Shown piece by piece: positions 14,569 to 22,736 of a stretch of 41,876 nucleotides of DNA. Below the pieces are notes generated by a model, which saw nothing but the letters and a program-made list of their open reading frames with translations, ran no database searches and was not told the DNA's origin. The DNA is from Minisyncoccota bacterium. GTDB taxonomy: Bacteria; Patescibacteriota; Minisyncoccia; Minisyncoccales; GBS-2. Positions within the stretch are counted from its first letter, which is position 1; each line of letters begins with the position of its first letter. The stretch lies in assembly GCA_938023415.1 (NCBI GenBank), contig CALHEE010000007.1:1-41876 (forward strand), given 5' to 3'. The position numbers and the translations under genes are program-made.

Positions 14569-15297
14569 TCAGTCGCTTTTTAGCTTAACTATTCTTTTAA
14601 ATTCCAAACCATTTTCAAGCATGAAGATATTGTTGAAAAGGACATAATTTATTTTCTTATCACAAAATTTTTTAAGCTGAAATAAATCCTCTTTTGTGTA
14701 GCGGTAATTTAAATTGTAAGAATTTTTACCATGGAGCCTAAAATAATTTATTTTTCCAAAGGCTGGCTTTTGCTTGAAAGGATCGACGCAATGGACTAAA
14801 TTCAATTCTTTACAAAGGCTTTCAATCAAACTTTCTTCCCATTCTCCTCTTGGCTCCCAAACAAAAATGAACTTTTCTTTCTTTATTTTCTGGAAAAAAT
14901 TTTTGAAATTTTCAATGTTTTTCTTTTCTGGTTTAAAAGAGGCCGGAGATTGAAAAACAATAATTTTGGCATTTAAGGCTTTAGCTACTTTTTTTGTCAT
15001 TTCCCAAGCTTCAAAAACCTCTTTTGTATTTTTGAAAGATCCATAATTTTTTGGATTGCCGAATTTTTCCTTTAATCTCTTGTAGGTAGAGCTTGAAATC
15101 TCATGAGTAATTACTTGGAAAGCTTTTAAGGTAAACTCAAAATCTTTTGGGGCCTCACTTTTCCATTTTTTTACCGTTTCAATTTTTTTGGGAAGTTGAT
15201 AAAATGTTGATTGAAGTTCAACTATTTTGAACTGTTGGAAGTATTCTTCTTTTTTTATTGGAAAACCGCAACAGCCGACTTTAATTGTCTCAACCAT
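14569..15297 (-). CDS. DUF72 family protein, diverged copy
   Basis: 242 aa: VGCCGFPIKKEEYFQQF, IVELQSTFYQLPK, KAFQVITH, FVWEPRGEWEE and YFRLHGKNSYNLNYRY keep the DUF72 frame, but the N-terminal GTSG is changed to GCCGFP and the FRN motif to EPRGEW. This resembles archaeal-type short DUF72 proteins more than YecE. Overlaps the HD gene by 8 nt, so translation is probably coupled. The tandem placement of two subtypes suggests partners or different ligands. Confidence 0.88.
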   Translation of the reverse strand: MVETIKVGCCGFPIKKEEYFQQFKIVELQSTFYQLPKKIETVKKWKSEAPKDFEFTLKAFQVITHEISSSTYKRLKEKFGNPKNYGSFKNTKEVFEAWEMTKKVAKALNAKIIVFQSPASFKPEKKNIENFKNFFQKIKKEKFIFVWEPRGEWEESLIESLCKELNLVHCVDPFKQKPAFGKINYFRLHGKNSYNLNYRYTKEDLFQLKKFCDKKINYVLFNNIFMLENGLEFKRIVKLKSD

Positions 15298-16549
15298 AAA
15301 ATTTCTTTTTCATTTCTTCCATCAACTGAAGAGCAAGAGGATGATCACAAGTTTCAAAGGCATACTCCCAAAGGGGAGCTGCTGAGATTTGCCCCTCTTT
15401 TTCATAAATTAATCCTTGAAGTAAAACAGAAAGAGTGTTCAATTGAGAAAGAAACTTTGCCTCTTTTGAAATTCTTTTTCTGTAATCTTCCCAAAGTTCC
15501 AAAATTTCTTTTCTTTGGGGAATTTTTCTCGTTAACTTCTCTATGGCTTTCTTTTCTTTTTTGAAATCTTTCAAAAATATCCATTCTTTTTCTTTTTTTG
15601 AAAGCCGAAGCATTTTTTCTAAAACTTTTTTTCTTCCCTTTTCGTCCTTTGGTAAAATTCGATCATAGGGAGTGGTATCTCCAGTGTAAACAGCTGATAA
15701 TTCATGGCAAAGAGCCATTTTTAAAAGTTTTTCTACATTAAACTCTTTTCTCTCTTGGCCAAAAAGCCAAGCTACAATAGCGACAGTAAAAATATGGCCA
15801 GCAACGGTCTCTGGATTTTTGATTCCTCTCAAAATCCAATAAAGTCTTGGCATTCTCTTTAATTTTCCTATTTCCAAAAGAAAATTTAAAATATCGGTTA
15901 ACTCTTTTCTTTTTAGAGAAAAAGGAAGTTGATAAAATTTTTTCTGAATAGCTTTTAAAAATTCCAACAAAATGGGGTCAGAGACTATTTCGTTTGTCCA
16001 CTCCCACCAATTTGTGTGTTCAGTTATATTTTTTGTCCCGAAATATTCAATGGATTGAATAAGGGTTTCTATACGATTCAATTGCTGAACGAATCTTCCT
16101 TCTAAAGAACTGTTTTTCTCATATCCTATCCAGAGAGAAATAATTTCATTTTTTAGACTCGGATCTAAAAATTTCACTAACTTGAAAAGAGCTTTTTTTT
16201 CTTTTTGATATTTCTTTTTTCCAATTTTTTCTTTCTCTTCTCGAGAAAGCCTCGCCCATTTCATTAAGACTTTTTTTCTCTTTTCTTTGTCTTTGGGCAA
16301 GGAAGGATAATAAAGAATGGGAGTTAAATCTCCAGCATAAACTTCACAGAGATCATGAAAAAGGGCGACTTTCATCGCCCTTCCAATATTCAACTTTCTC
16401 TTTCCAGCTAATAACCAAGTAATAAACATTAATCTAAAAGTGTGCTCGGCAATTGTTTCTGGGTTTTCAACCTCACGCCAAACCCATCCTGTTCTCGGTA
16501 TCTCTTTTAACTGATTGATTTTTAAAAGAAACTCGATCTTTTCTTTCAC
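15290..16549 (-). CDS. Tandem HD-domain phosphohydrolase-like protein (YfbR/HDDC2 type, duplicated)
   Basis: 419 aa formed by two copies of a roughly 205-residue HD unit. Copy 1: AEH (H36) and FHDLCEVYAGDLTP (H65, D66). Copy 2: AGH (H252) and CHELSAVYTGDTTP, where the HD aspartate is replaced by Glu (H282, E283). The final Asp ligand of HDDC2/YfbR proteins appears as Asn in both copies (QLNRIE near 158, QLNTLS near 371). Single-domain relatives dephosphorylate 5'-deoxynucleotides. Copy 2 is probably weakened or regulatory. It is 5 nt after greA. Confidence 0.87.
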   Translation of the reverse strand: MKEKIEFLLKINQLKEIPRTGWVWREVENPETIAEHTFRLMFITWLLAGKRKLNIGRAMKVALFHDLCEVYAGDLTPILYYPSLPKDKEKRKKVLMKWARLSREEKEKIGKKKYQKEKKALFKLVKFLDPSLKNEIISLWIGYEKNSSLEGRFVQQLNRIETLIQSIEYFGTKNITEHTNWWEWTNEIVSDPILLEFLKAIQKKFYQLPFSLKRKELTDILNFLLEIGKLKRMPRLYWILRGIKNPETVAGHIFTVAIVAWLFGQERKEFNVEKLLKMALCHELSAVYTGDTTPYDRILPKDEKGRKKVLEKMLRLSKKEKEWIFLKDFKKEKKAIEKLTRKIPQRKEILELWEDYRKRISKEAKFLSQLNTLSVLLQGLIYEKEGQISAAPLWEYAFETCDHPLALQLMEEMKKKFYG

Positions 16550-16554
16550 ATTTT

Positions 16555-17034
16555 TTACGATAATTGATATTTAATTTTCTTAATCTTGTAAACCACCCTT
16601 ATGGGAGAGGTGATAACTACCTCCTCACCTACCTTACGGCCCAAAAGGGCCCTTCCTATTGGAGATTCAGAAGAAATTTTTCCTTCATTTGGATTTGCCT
16701 CAAGAGTTCCGACTATTGTAAATTCGTTAATTGTCCCATCTTTGTCCTCTAAAGTGACCGTAGCCCCTAAATTGACAATGTTTCGCTTTCCCTTTGGAGG
16801 GGTTTTAATTAATTGAGCATTTTTTAGAATTTGATCTAACTCAGCAAGACGAAATTCTAAAAAAGTGAGATCTTCCTGAAAGACTAGATATTCTGGGTTT
16901 AAATCTTCAGAATGTAAAATAGCCGGGGGCTCTTGTTTTGATTTTGCCTCTCTTAGCCTTTTTAAATCTTCATATTCCTTTCGCAATCTGCGGAGACCTT
17001 CTTTTGTGAGATAAAATTTTCTAGTGATAGGCAT
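16555..17034 (-). CDS. greA: Transcription elongation factor GreA/GreB family
   Basis: 159 aa. The N-terminal antiparallel coiled coil (FYLTKEGLRRLRKEYEDLK to LAELDQILKNAQL) has an acidic tip (HSEDLNPEY, about 41-49), which inserts into the RNA polymerase secondary channel to trigger transcript cleavage. The C-terminal FKBP-like domain has NPNEGKISSESPIGRALLGR. It is the first cistron of a four-gene operon, behind a strong promoter, a structured 200-nt leader and a terminator-like hairpin that ends only 7 nt before its ATG. Confidence 0.95.
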   Translation of the reverse strand: MPITRKFYLTKEGLRRLRKEYEDLKRLREAKSKQEPPAILHSEDLNPEYLVFQEDLTFLEFRLAELDQILKNAQLIKTPPKGKRNIVNLGATVTLEDKDGTINEFTIVGTLEANPNEGKISSESPIGRALLGRKVGEEVVITSPIRVVYKIKKIKYQLS

Positions 17035-17040
17035 TTTTTG

Positions 17041-17067
17041 AAAAAAGCCTCCTTTCTAAGGAGGCTT
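17041..17067 (-). terminator. Terminator-like hairpin at the greA start
   Basis: Minus strand AAGCCTCC (17060-17067), 7-nt loop, GGAGGCTT (17045-17052), then TTTT and C, with the greA ATG at 17034. The 3' arm holds the only Shine-Dalgarno-like GGAGG for greA, so the stem could both stop RNA polymerase and hide the ribosome site. Confidence 0.75.
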
Positions 17068-17096
17068 GGCAGTTTTTAGCACCTTTAGCTCTCTGG

Positions 17097-17228
17097 TTAC
17101 TCTCTTTGTCCTCCACCAAACCTCCTTAAAAATTTTTTAGTATTCTTTTTTATCAGAATGAGGAAATTCTCTTCTAAATTTTTCAGGAGGAAAATTGGGT
17201 GGTAAATTTTTGTAATTTTTCTTTTCAT
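17097..17228 (-). CDS. Possible 43-aa basic small protein upstream of greA
   Basis: ATG at 17228, TAA at 17097-17099. The product begins MKRKITKIYHPIFLLK and ends RRFGGGQRE; it is very basic with a hydrophobic middle. AAGGTC, a weak ribosome-site match, precedes the ATG by 6 nt. It is placed exactly in a promoter-terminator unit, but the same bases form a long RNA helix, so coding is uncertain. No family recognised. Confidence 0.3.
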   Translation of the reverse strand: MKRKITKIYHPIFLLKNLEENFLILIKKNTKKFLRRFGGGQRE

Positions 17229-17252
17229 TTTTTGACCTTTTTTAATACCTTC

Positions 17253-17280
17253 ATTATAGAGGACTAATCAACCCTGTCAA
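17253..17280 (-). promoter_or_regulatory. Consensus promoter of greA leader
   Basis: Minus strand TTGACA (17275-17280), 16-nt spacer, TATAAT (17253-17258): full consensus in both boxes. AAAGGTC follows (17234-17240). The -35 overlaps the small dyad CCCT-TGAC-AGGG, which also lies upstream of rtcA on the other strand. Confidence 0.85.
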
Positions 17281-17322
17281 GGGGTGAAGAAAAATATGGT
17301 AAAATAAAAGAGAACTTAAGCT

Positions 17323-18354
17323 ATGAGCACAAAGATTATAGAAATTGATGGGTCGATCGGAGAAGGTGGGGGGCAAATACTAAGGATAAGTTGCGCCCTT
17401 TCTATCTTGACAAAAAAGCCCTGCCGTGTTTTCAATATTAGGAAAAAGAGACCAAACCCTGGTCTTCAAGTTCAACATCTTTTGAGTTTAAAAGCCTTAG
17501 CTGAGCTTTCTAATGGAAAGTTAGAAGGCGATTTTTTGGGCTCTAAAGAGATCAAATTTTGGCCAGGAGAAATTTCAGCAAAAGATTTAAATATAAAAAT
17601 TGAAACAGCAGGAAGCATTACTCTTCTTTTACAATCTTTAATTCCACCGGCCCTTTTTGCCTCCTCCCCTCTGAAAATTACCTTTGATGGAGGAGCGACT
17701 GATACTTTCTTTTCCCCTACCCTTGACCATTTTTCTCTTTTTTTAAAGATTTTAGAAAAAATGGGGGCGAAGATAGAAATTGAAGTCTTAAAAAGAGGAT
17801 ATTTCCCTGTAGGGGGAGCGAAAGTCATTGTTAAAATCTTCCCGTCAAAATTAAAACCAATAAACCTAACAGAGAGAGGGGAATTTAAAAAGATTTTAAT
17901 TTTGTCGAGGGCCTCAGAATTTTTAAGAGAAAAAAGGGTGGCTGAAAGACAGGCGATTGAAGCAAAGAAAATTTTCGAAAAACTAAACCTTCCCATTGAA
18001 ACTAAAATCGAATATTCCAAAACTGATTGTCCAGGAAGTTCAATATTAACGGCAGCAATTTTTACCAATACCATTTTGGCCTCCGACAATCTGGGAAAAC
18101 TGGGAAAATCAGCTGAACAAGTGGGCCAAGAGTCTGCCCTCAACCTTTTAAGGGAAGAAAAAAGCGGGGCCTCTCTTGACCGATTTATGAGCGACCAAAT
18201 TTTAATTTATTTAGCTTTGGCAGAGGGAGAATCAAAAATAACTGTTTCTGAACAGACACTCCATTTTAAAACTAACTGTTGGTTGATCCCTCAATTCTTA
18301 AATGGAAAATTTGAAATAAAAGATAACTTAATCTCTTGGGTCCCAAAAAAATAA
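17323..18354 (+). CDS. rtcA: RNA 3'-terminal phosphate cyclase
   Basis: 343 aa, normal length. N-terminal IDGSIGEGGGQILRISCAL, LQVQHLLSLKAL, TAGSITLLLQSLIPP; signature region KRGYFPVGGAKV (the third Gly of the usual GGG is Ala); C-terminal SDQILIYLAL and TLHFKTNCWLI with the predicted adenylylated His at 314. It converts RNA 3'-phosphate to 2',3'-cyclic phosphate with ATP. A lone plus-strand gene, 42 nt from the divergent greA promoter; a TAAAAT box at 17300-17305 could be its -10. No RtcB ligase in the window. Confidence 0.93.
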   Translation: MSTKIIEIDGSIGEGGGQILRISCALSILTKKPCRVFNIRKKRPNPGLQVQHLLSLKALAELSNGKLEGDFLGSKEIKFWPGEISAKDLNIKIETAGSITLLLQSLIPPALFASSPLKITFDGGATDTFFSPTLDHFSLFLKILEKMGAKIEIEVLKRGYFPVGGAKVIVKIFPSKLKPINLTERGEFKKILILSRASEFLREKRVAERQAIEAKKIFEKLNLPIETKIEYSKTDCPGSSILTAAIFTNTILASDNLGKLGKSAEQVGQESALNLLREEKSGASLDRFMSDQILIYLALAEGESKITVSEQTLHFKTNCWLIPQFLNGKFEIKDNLISWVPKK

Positions 18355-18410
18355 AATAGACCAAGGGAGATTTTTCAAAAGATCAATACCTCAACTCAAT
18401 TGCTAAGAAT

Positions 18411-18429
18411 AATCTCTTCAAAAGAGATT
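18411..18429. terminator. Possible bidirectional hairpin between convergent genes
   Basis: AATCTCTT/AAGAGATT, 8-bp stem with 3-nt loop, lies between rtcA and the convergent P-type ATPase gene. There is no clear U-tract on either strand, so terminator activity is only suggested by position. The other 100 nt here hold nothing I can name. Confidence 0.35.
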
Positions 18430-18463
18430 GAAAAAATCTTTATCAATAGCCAGGTTTCTTTTG

Positions 18464-20968
18464 TTAACTTTGCTTTTTGACCCAATGTTTAAAATAGGAG
18501 AATTTAGCAATTTCAGTAATAGCCAGATAAGCAAGAGAAATTGAAACAATGGTTAAGGTTGTTGAAAGGGTGGGTGAAATGAAACTGAAATATTCCTTGC
18601 CAAATGAGGTAAATGGTAAAGCAAAGGAAAAAATCCCGACGCAAATTGAAAGAAAAACAAGAAGAAAACTTGGGGCTTTGGCTGCTAAAAAGAATTTTCT
18701 TGTTCTTACTGAAAAAATAATAAAAAGCTCTGTTAAAATCGAAAGTAAAAACCAATGGGTCTGAATGACTTTTTCGCCTAAAGGGTAAAAAATGCCAAAG
18801 AAAACAAAATCAAAAAGAGAAGAAATGATGGCCAAAAAGAAAATCAAGGGCAAAATTTGAGAAAATTTTTGTACCTTAGGTCTTTTTAACTCTTCAGGAT
18901 CTAAAGTATCAGTGGCTACCGCCACTAAGGGCAAATCTGACAAAAGATTTAATAAGAGAATTTGAGTAGGAAGCATTGGCAAAAATGGGAAAACTAAAGA
19001 TATCCCAGCCATCGAATACATATTACCAAAATTGCTAGATAAGGTTGCTTTAATATACTTTTGGATGTTTGAAAAAATATTCCTTCCTCTTCTTATTCCT
19101 TCAATTATCGTTTTTAAGTCATCTTTCAATAAAATAATATCTGCTGTCTCTTTTGAAATCTCTGCCGCTCCTTTCACAGCAATGGCAACATTGGCTTCTT
19201 TGAGGGCGGGGGCATCGTTTATTCCTTCGCCAATAAATCCTACTTCATGTTTTTTTTGTAATGACCTTATAATTTTTAGTTTTGTCGTGGGTAAAACCCT
19301 GGCAAAAACCGAATACCTTTCGCAAGCTTCATCAAATTCTTTTTCTGAAAGTTTTTCTATATCTTTCCCCAAAATTACATTTCCCTCATTTTCGATCAAA
19401 CCTATTTCTTTTCCAATAGCTCCAGCCACCTCCGGAGCATCGCCTGTCAAAATCTTAATTTCTACGCCCAACTTCTTCGCTAAGCTCAAAGTTTGCTTGG
19501 CATCTTTTTTTAAGGGATCAATAAAAAACAAAAGCCCTAAAAATTCCAAATCTTTTTCATCTTCTTGAGAATAACTATCTTCTTTCATTTCTTTAAAGGC
19601 AACTGCCAAGACCCTCATTCCTTCTTTTCCTTTTTCCCTTCCTTTCTTCATTATTTCCTCTTTATTAAGACCATTTTTTACTAACTCCAAAATTTTTTCT
19701 GGGGCTCCTCTTACAATTAAATATTTCTTGTCTTCCTTTTCGATTAAGACACTGTTCCTTAATCGGTAGGGAGAAAAGGGTATTTCTGAAATTAATTTTG
19801 CCTTTCTTAGTTCACTAACTTTTTCTTTCACTCTCTCGTAAATAGCTAAATCAAAAGGGTTAGTAATGTTTTCTGGATCTTTTTCTAAACTTCCAGAGGC
19901 CAAAAAAGCAAATTCCAGACATTTTTGTTCGTCTTTAGCAAAAATTGCACTTAAGGTTAACTTGTTTTCAGTGATCGTTCCTGTTTTATCGGTACATAAA
20001 ATTTCGATGTTACCTAAATCCTCAATTGCAGCTAATCTTTTCACTAAAACATTTTTCTTTGCCAGCTTTAGGGCTCCGTTTGAAAGGGAAACTCCAACAA
20101 CTAAGGGCAAAGCTTCTGGGACAATGCCTACTAGCAAAGCTAAACAAAAGATCAAAAATTCAGCTACATTTTCTTGTTTTTTAATGAAAAGATTGACCAA
20201 AAAAATAAGAGCGATCGTTAACACCACAAACCTCAAAATCACCCTTGAAAAATTTCTGATTTCTTTTTCATAAACACTGGGTCTTTCAATTTGAGCGATT
20301 ATTTTCCCAATTTTTCCTATTTCTGTTTCTTTGCCAATAAAAATGACCACTCCTTTTGCTTTCCCAGAAACAATCGATGTTCCAGAAAATAGAATATTCT
20401 TTGCTTCAAAAATACTCTCTGCTTTTTTTACCTCATCTTGTATCTTTCCTACTGGTTCTGATTCTCCCGTTAAGACTGATTCGTCTACCAACAAATCTTT
20501 CGCCTCAATGATACGCAAATCTGCCGGGACAATATCTCCTGCCTGCAAAATAACAATATCGCCTGGGACCAAAAATTTTTTATCAATTATTTTTTCTTTT
20601 CCTTCCCTCAAAACATTTACATCGGGGGGAAAATACTTTTTTAACAAAGAAAGAGCGCGCTCTGCCCTAAATTCTTGAGCGAAGCCCAAAATTACATTGA
20701 AAAAAGCAAAAAGAAAAATTAAAAAAGAATCAATTTTTTCTCCCGCAAAAAAAGCCAAAATGCCAGCAAAAAACAAAAGATAAAAAAAGGCAGACTTTAA
20801 TTGCCTGAAAAAAATTTCAAAAGGAGAGGTTTCTCTTTCTTTAACTTCATTGAAGCCAAAAATTTTTCTTAATTCCTCTACCTCTTTTTCCTTCAGCCCC
20901 TCTTCTCGGCTTTTTAAAAGTTTTAAAACCTCATCTTTGCTTTTTGTGGCAAAATCTTGAAATTTCAT
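18464..20968 (-). CDS. P-type cation-transporting ATPase (MgtA/P3-like)
   Basis: 834 aa. Cation_ATPase_N domain at 1-70, TGES (167-170), PEALP in M4 (284-288), phosphorylation site D327 in CTDKTGTIT, the TGD hinge motif (KILTGDAPE) and GEGINDAPAL. The last matches the usual GDGxNDxPAL except Asp to Glu. The M5-M6 region SSNFGNMYSM..PFLPMLPTQILLLNLLSDLP resembles MgtA-type Mg2+ importers, so Mg2+ or another divalent cation is likely, though Ca2+ and H+ cannot be excluded. It has about ten membrane helices. It is 29 nt after the lipoprotein-like gene. Confidence 0.9.
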   Translation of the reverse strand: MKFQDFATKSKDEVLKLLKSREEGLKEKEVEELRKIFGFNEVKERETSPFEIFFRQLKSAFFYLLFFAGILAFFAGEKIDSFLIFLFAFFNVILGFAQEFRAERALSLLKKYFPPDVNVLREGKEKIIDKKFLVPGDIVILQAGDIVPADLRIIEAKDLLVDESVLTGESEPVGKIQDEVKKAESIFEAKNILFSGTSIVSGKAKGVVIFIGKETEIGKIGKIIAQIERPSVYEKEIRNFSRVILRFVVLTIALIFLVNLFIKKQENVAEFLIFCLALLVGIVPEALPLVVGVSLSNGALKLAKKNVLVKRLAAIEDLGNIEILCTDKTGTITENKLTLSAIFAKDEQKCLEFAFLASGSLEKDPENITNPFDLAIYERVKEKVSELRKAKLISEIPFSPYRLRNSVLIEKEDKKYLIVRGAPEKILELVKNGLNKEEIMKKGREKGKEGMRVLAVAFKEMKEDSYSQEDEKDLEFLGLLFFIDPLKKDAKQTLSLAKKLGVEIKILTGDAPEVAGAIGKEIGLIENEGNVILGKDIEKLSEKEFDEACERYSVFARVLPTTKLKIIRSLQKKHEVGFIGEGINDAPALKEANVAIAVKGAAEISKETADIILLKDDLKTIIEGIRRGRNIFSNIQKYIKATLSSNFGNMYSMAGISLVFPFLPMLPTQILLLNLLSDLPLVAVATDTLDPEELKRPKVQKFSQILPLIFFLAIISSLFDFVFFGIFYPLGEKVIQTHWFLLSILTELFIIFSVRTRKFFLAAKAPSFLLVFLSICVGIFSFALPFTSFGKEYFSFISPTLSTTLTIVSISLAYLAITEIAKFSYFKHWVKKQS

Positions 20969-20997
20969 CTTCTTTTTCTTTCATTAATTATCTTCGA

Positions 20998-22638
20998 TCA
21001 CTTTTTAAGCAATTTCAAAATAGTTTCCAAAAGGGAAGCTTGAAAAAAAGAAGGAATTTCTTTTGCCGGGAGTTGAAAACGAGAGGACCTTTTTAGTAAT
21101 CGTTGAGGACAACGATAAGATTCCTTTAAGGTTCCTTTCCCCAAACATCCCAAATTTTCTTCAATTTCTCCCATAAAACCACCAGAATCTATACAGTATT
21201 TTCCTTTTTCTGGAAAGGGCAAATCAACCACTATACAATAAGAATTCTTGGCGCTATAGCAAAAAAGATTAAGTTTTCCACCCTGGATTTTTTTAATCTT
21301 TTCTTCAATTTCTTTTAGATTGGCTCCGTAGAGGGGGTGATTAACATTTAATTTTTGATTGTGACATAAACTTTGATAACCTTCTTCATAAGAATAGAAA
21401 AATTCAGCCATCAATCCCAACCTTCTCATATTACTGATGATTTCTTCTGCTCCTTTTGGTTGGCTTTTTGTCAAAAACTGTGAATACATTTCGAAAAATG
21501 GACCAAAAATTTCCTTTAATTCTTTAGCCTCGGAAGGTTCTTCAATTTGAAGGGGTTTGTTAAATTGGGAATTCTCTAAGCTCACCCTAACCAAAAACTT
21601 GCCCTCTTTGTTTTCCTCAAACTTAGATAAGTCAAAGCTTTTTTCTCCCTTTAGACGGTACAAAAGATAGTCTTTTTTCCCAATCCAAACTTCTCCCTCT
21701 ATCTCTCCTATTTTCTCTAAAAAATCAGCAACTGCTTTCTCGATGTTTTCCTTTTCAGCAGAGAGAGAAAGACCATATTCTTTTATCATCGTTTCTTCAA
21801 GGACCTTAAAAATCTCAGCAAACATCTTTGAAAGTTCTTTTTGATTCAAACTTACTAAATAGTGGTAAACCTTAACCCCATCAATCTTCTCATCTGGAAA
21901 TTGTTTTTTTATAAGATAAAATTTTCTTTTGGAAATAATCCTTTCGATTTTCTCTTGAAGTTCTTTTTGAAGGGCTTTTTCCTTTTCTTCTCTTTCTTCA
22001 ACCTCTTTGAGCATTTCTTCTTTAATTTCCTCTTCAAATGGCATCTCTTTAAGGAAACCTTCAATTGACTCTTTGTCAGTTTTTATCCACTGATCTTTCA
22101 CCATTGAAATTATTCTATTGAGTTCTGGAACTTCTTTTAAAAATGGTATCTGAGGAAGGGTGGTAAGTTTAAGATAGGTTTTTTCTCCTAGTTTTCTTAT
22201 TTCACCACCAAAGGCAAATTTTATTCCCATTCCAGCTGGCGCATTCTTTTCGGAAAAAGAAATAGACAAGTCAAATTTTTGTCCAATCTTTGGTTTTTCT
22301 GGAAAAGTTTTATCTTCTCTGCTTTCTACATTCAATATCATCTCTCCTTGCGTTTGATTTGTTAATTTAAGGGCCAGATCCATTTTGCCATGGTAACTAT
22401 TTACCTTTTTCATTTGATTTATCATTATTGCCATTACCTTTTCTGGCTTTGGCCGGAAAGGGTTCCAAAAAGGATCCCAAAGTCTTGTAGCTAAAGTAAT
22501 GCAACAGCCAAAAAATAAAATCAAAATCAAAAAGAAAATAAAAAATAAAACACTTTTCTTTTGAGAGGAAGCTTGAAAATCTTCTGGTGGCATATTATTT
22601 TTTAAATAAAAAATTTTTGTCTTTTTCCTTTCTTTCAT
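20998..22638 (-). CDS. Membrane-anchored LppX/LolA-like protein with pilin-like C-terminal region
   Basis: 546 aa. A membrane helix (about 29-50) is followed by an exported part. Residues about 65-360 (VNSYHGKMDLALKLTN, QWIKTDKES, VKVYHYLVSLNQKE, EVWIGKKDYLLYRLKG) look like the LppX/LolA lipid-binding fold. A charged helical insertion lies at about 215-240. The last 130 residues, with paired cysteines (NSYCIVVDLPFPEKGKYCID, then LGCLGKG), resemble the C-terminal domain of CPR type IV pilins. The start may instead be the ATG at 22593. Function unknown. Confidence 0.6.
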   Translation of the reverse strand: MKERKKTKIFYLKNNMPPEDFQASSQKKSVLFFIFFLILILFFGCCITLATRLWDPFWNPFRPKPEKVMAIMINQMKKVNSYHGKMDLALKLTNQTQGEMILNVESREDKTFPEKPKIGQKFDLSISFSEKNAPAGMGIKFAFGGEIRKLGEKTYLKLTTLPQIPFLKEVPELNRIISMVKDQWIKTDKESIEGFLKEMPFEEEIKEEMLKEVEEREEKEKALQKELQEKIERIISKRKFYLIKKQFPDEKIDGVKVYHYLVSLNQKELSKMFAEIFKVLEETMIKEYGLSLSAEKENIEKAVADFLEKIGEIEGEVWIGKKDYLLYRLKGEKSFDLSKFEENKEGKFLVRVSLENSQFNKPLQIEEPSEAKELKEIFGPFFEMYSQFLTKSQPKGAEEIISNMRRLGLMAEFFYSYEEGYQSLCHNQKLNVNHPLYGANLKEIEEKIKKIQGGKLNLFCYSAKNSYCIVVDLPFPEKGKYCIDSGGFMGEIEENLGCLGKGTLKESYRCPQRLLKRSSRFQLPAKEIPSFFQASLLETILKLLKK

Positions 22639-22736
22639 TTTCTCACAAAAAAATTTAACGTCAACATTATCTTTCCAAAACTACAATTTTTAATTTTGCA
22701 CTTTTTAGAGTTTCTTTTTTTCGGTAATGAGAATTT

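Larger units (their letters stand above)
17041..17246 (-). ncRNA. Candidate small RNA / greA leader
   Basis: A transcript of about 205 nt is bounded by a perfect promoter (17253-17280) and the hairpin at 17041-17067. Its middle folds into a long helix: CCACC/GGTGG (17198-17202 with 17113-17117), CCTCCT/AGGAGG (17085-17090 region counted on the plus strand as 17185-17190 with 17121-17126) and AAAAATTT/AAATTTTT (17176-17183 with 17128-17135). The helix hides an AAGGAGG ahead of a possible GTG start near 17115. A 43-codon frame (17097-17228) also lies in it. Either a leader sRNA, as known for the E. coli greA leader (GraL), or a small protein gene. Confidence 0.6.

Noticed and set aside
17041-17246. 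T-box riboswitch before greA
   Set aside because: The T-box core (AGGGTGGNACCGCG) is missing and greA is not a T-box target.
17271-17284. CCCT-TGAC-AGGG dyad over the greA -35 box as an operator
   Set aside because: Arms are only 4 bp and mostly made of the -35 consensus itself; not enough to call an operator.
19032-20678. Long plus-strand frames opposite the P-type ATPase
   Set aside because: Serine/phenylalanine/lysine-rich shadows of a well-conserved ATPase on the other strand.
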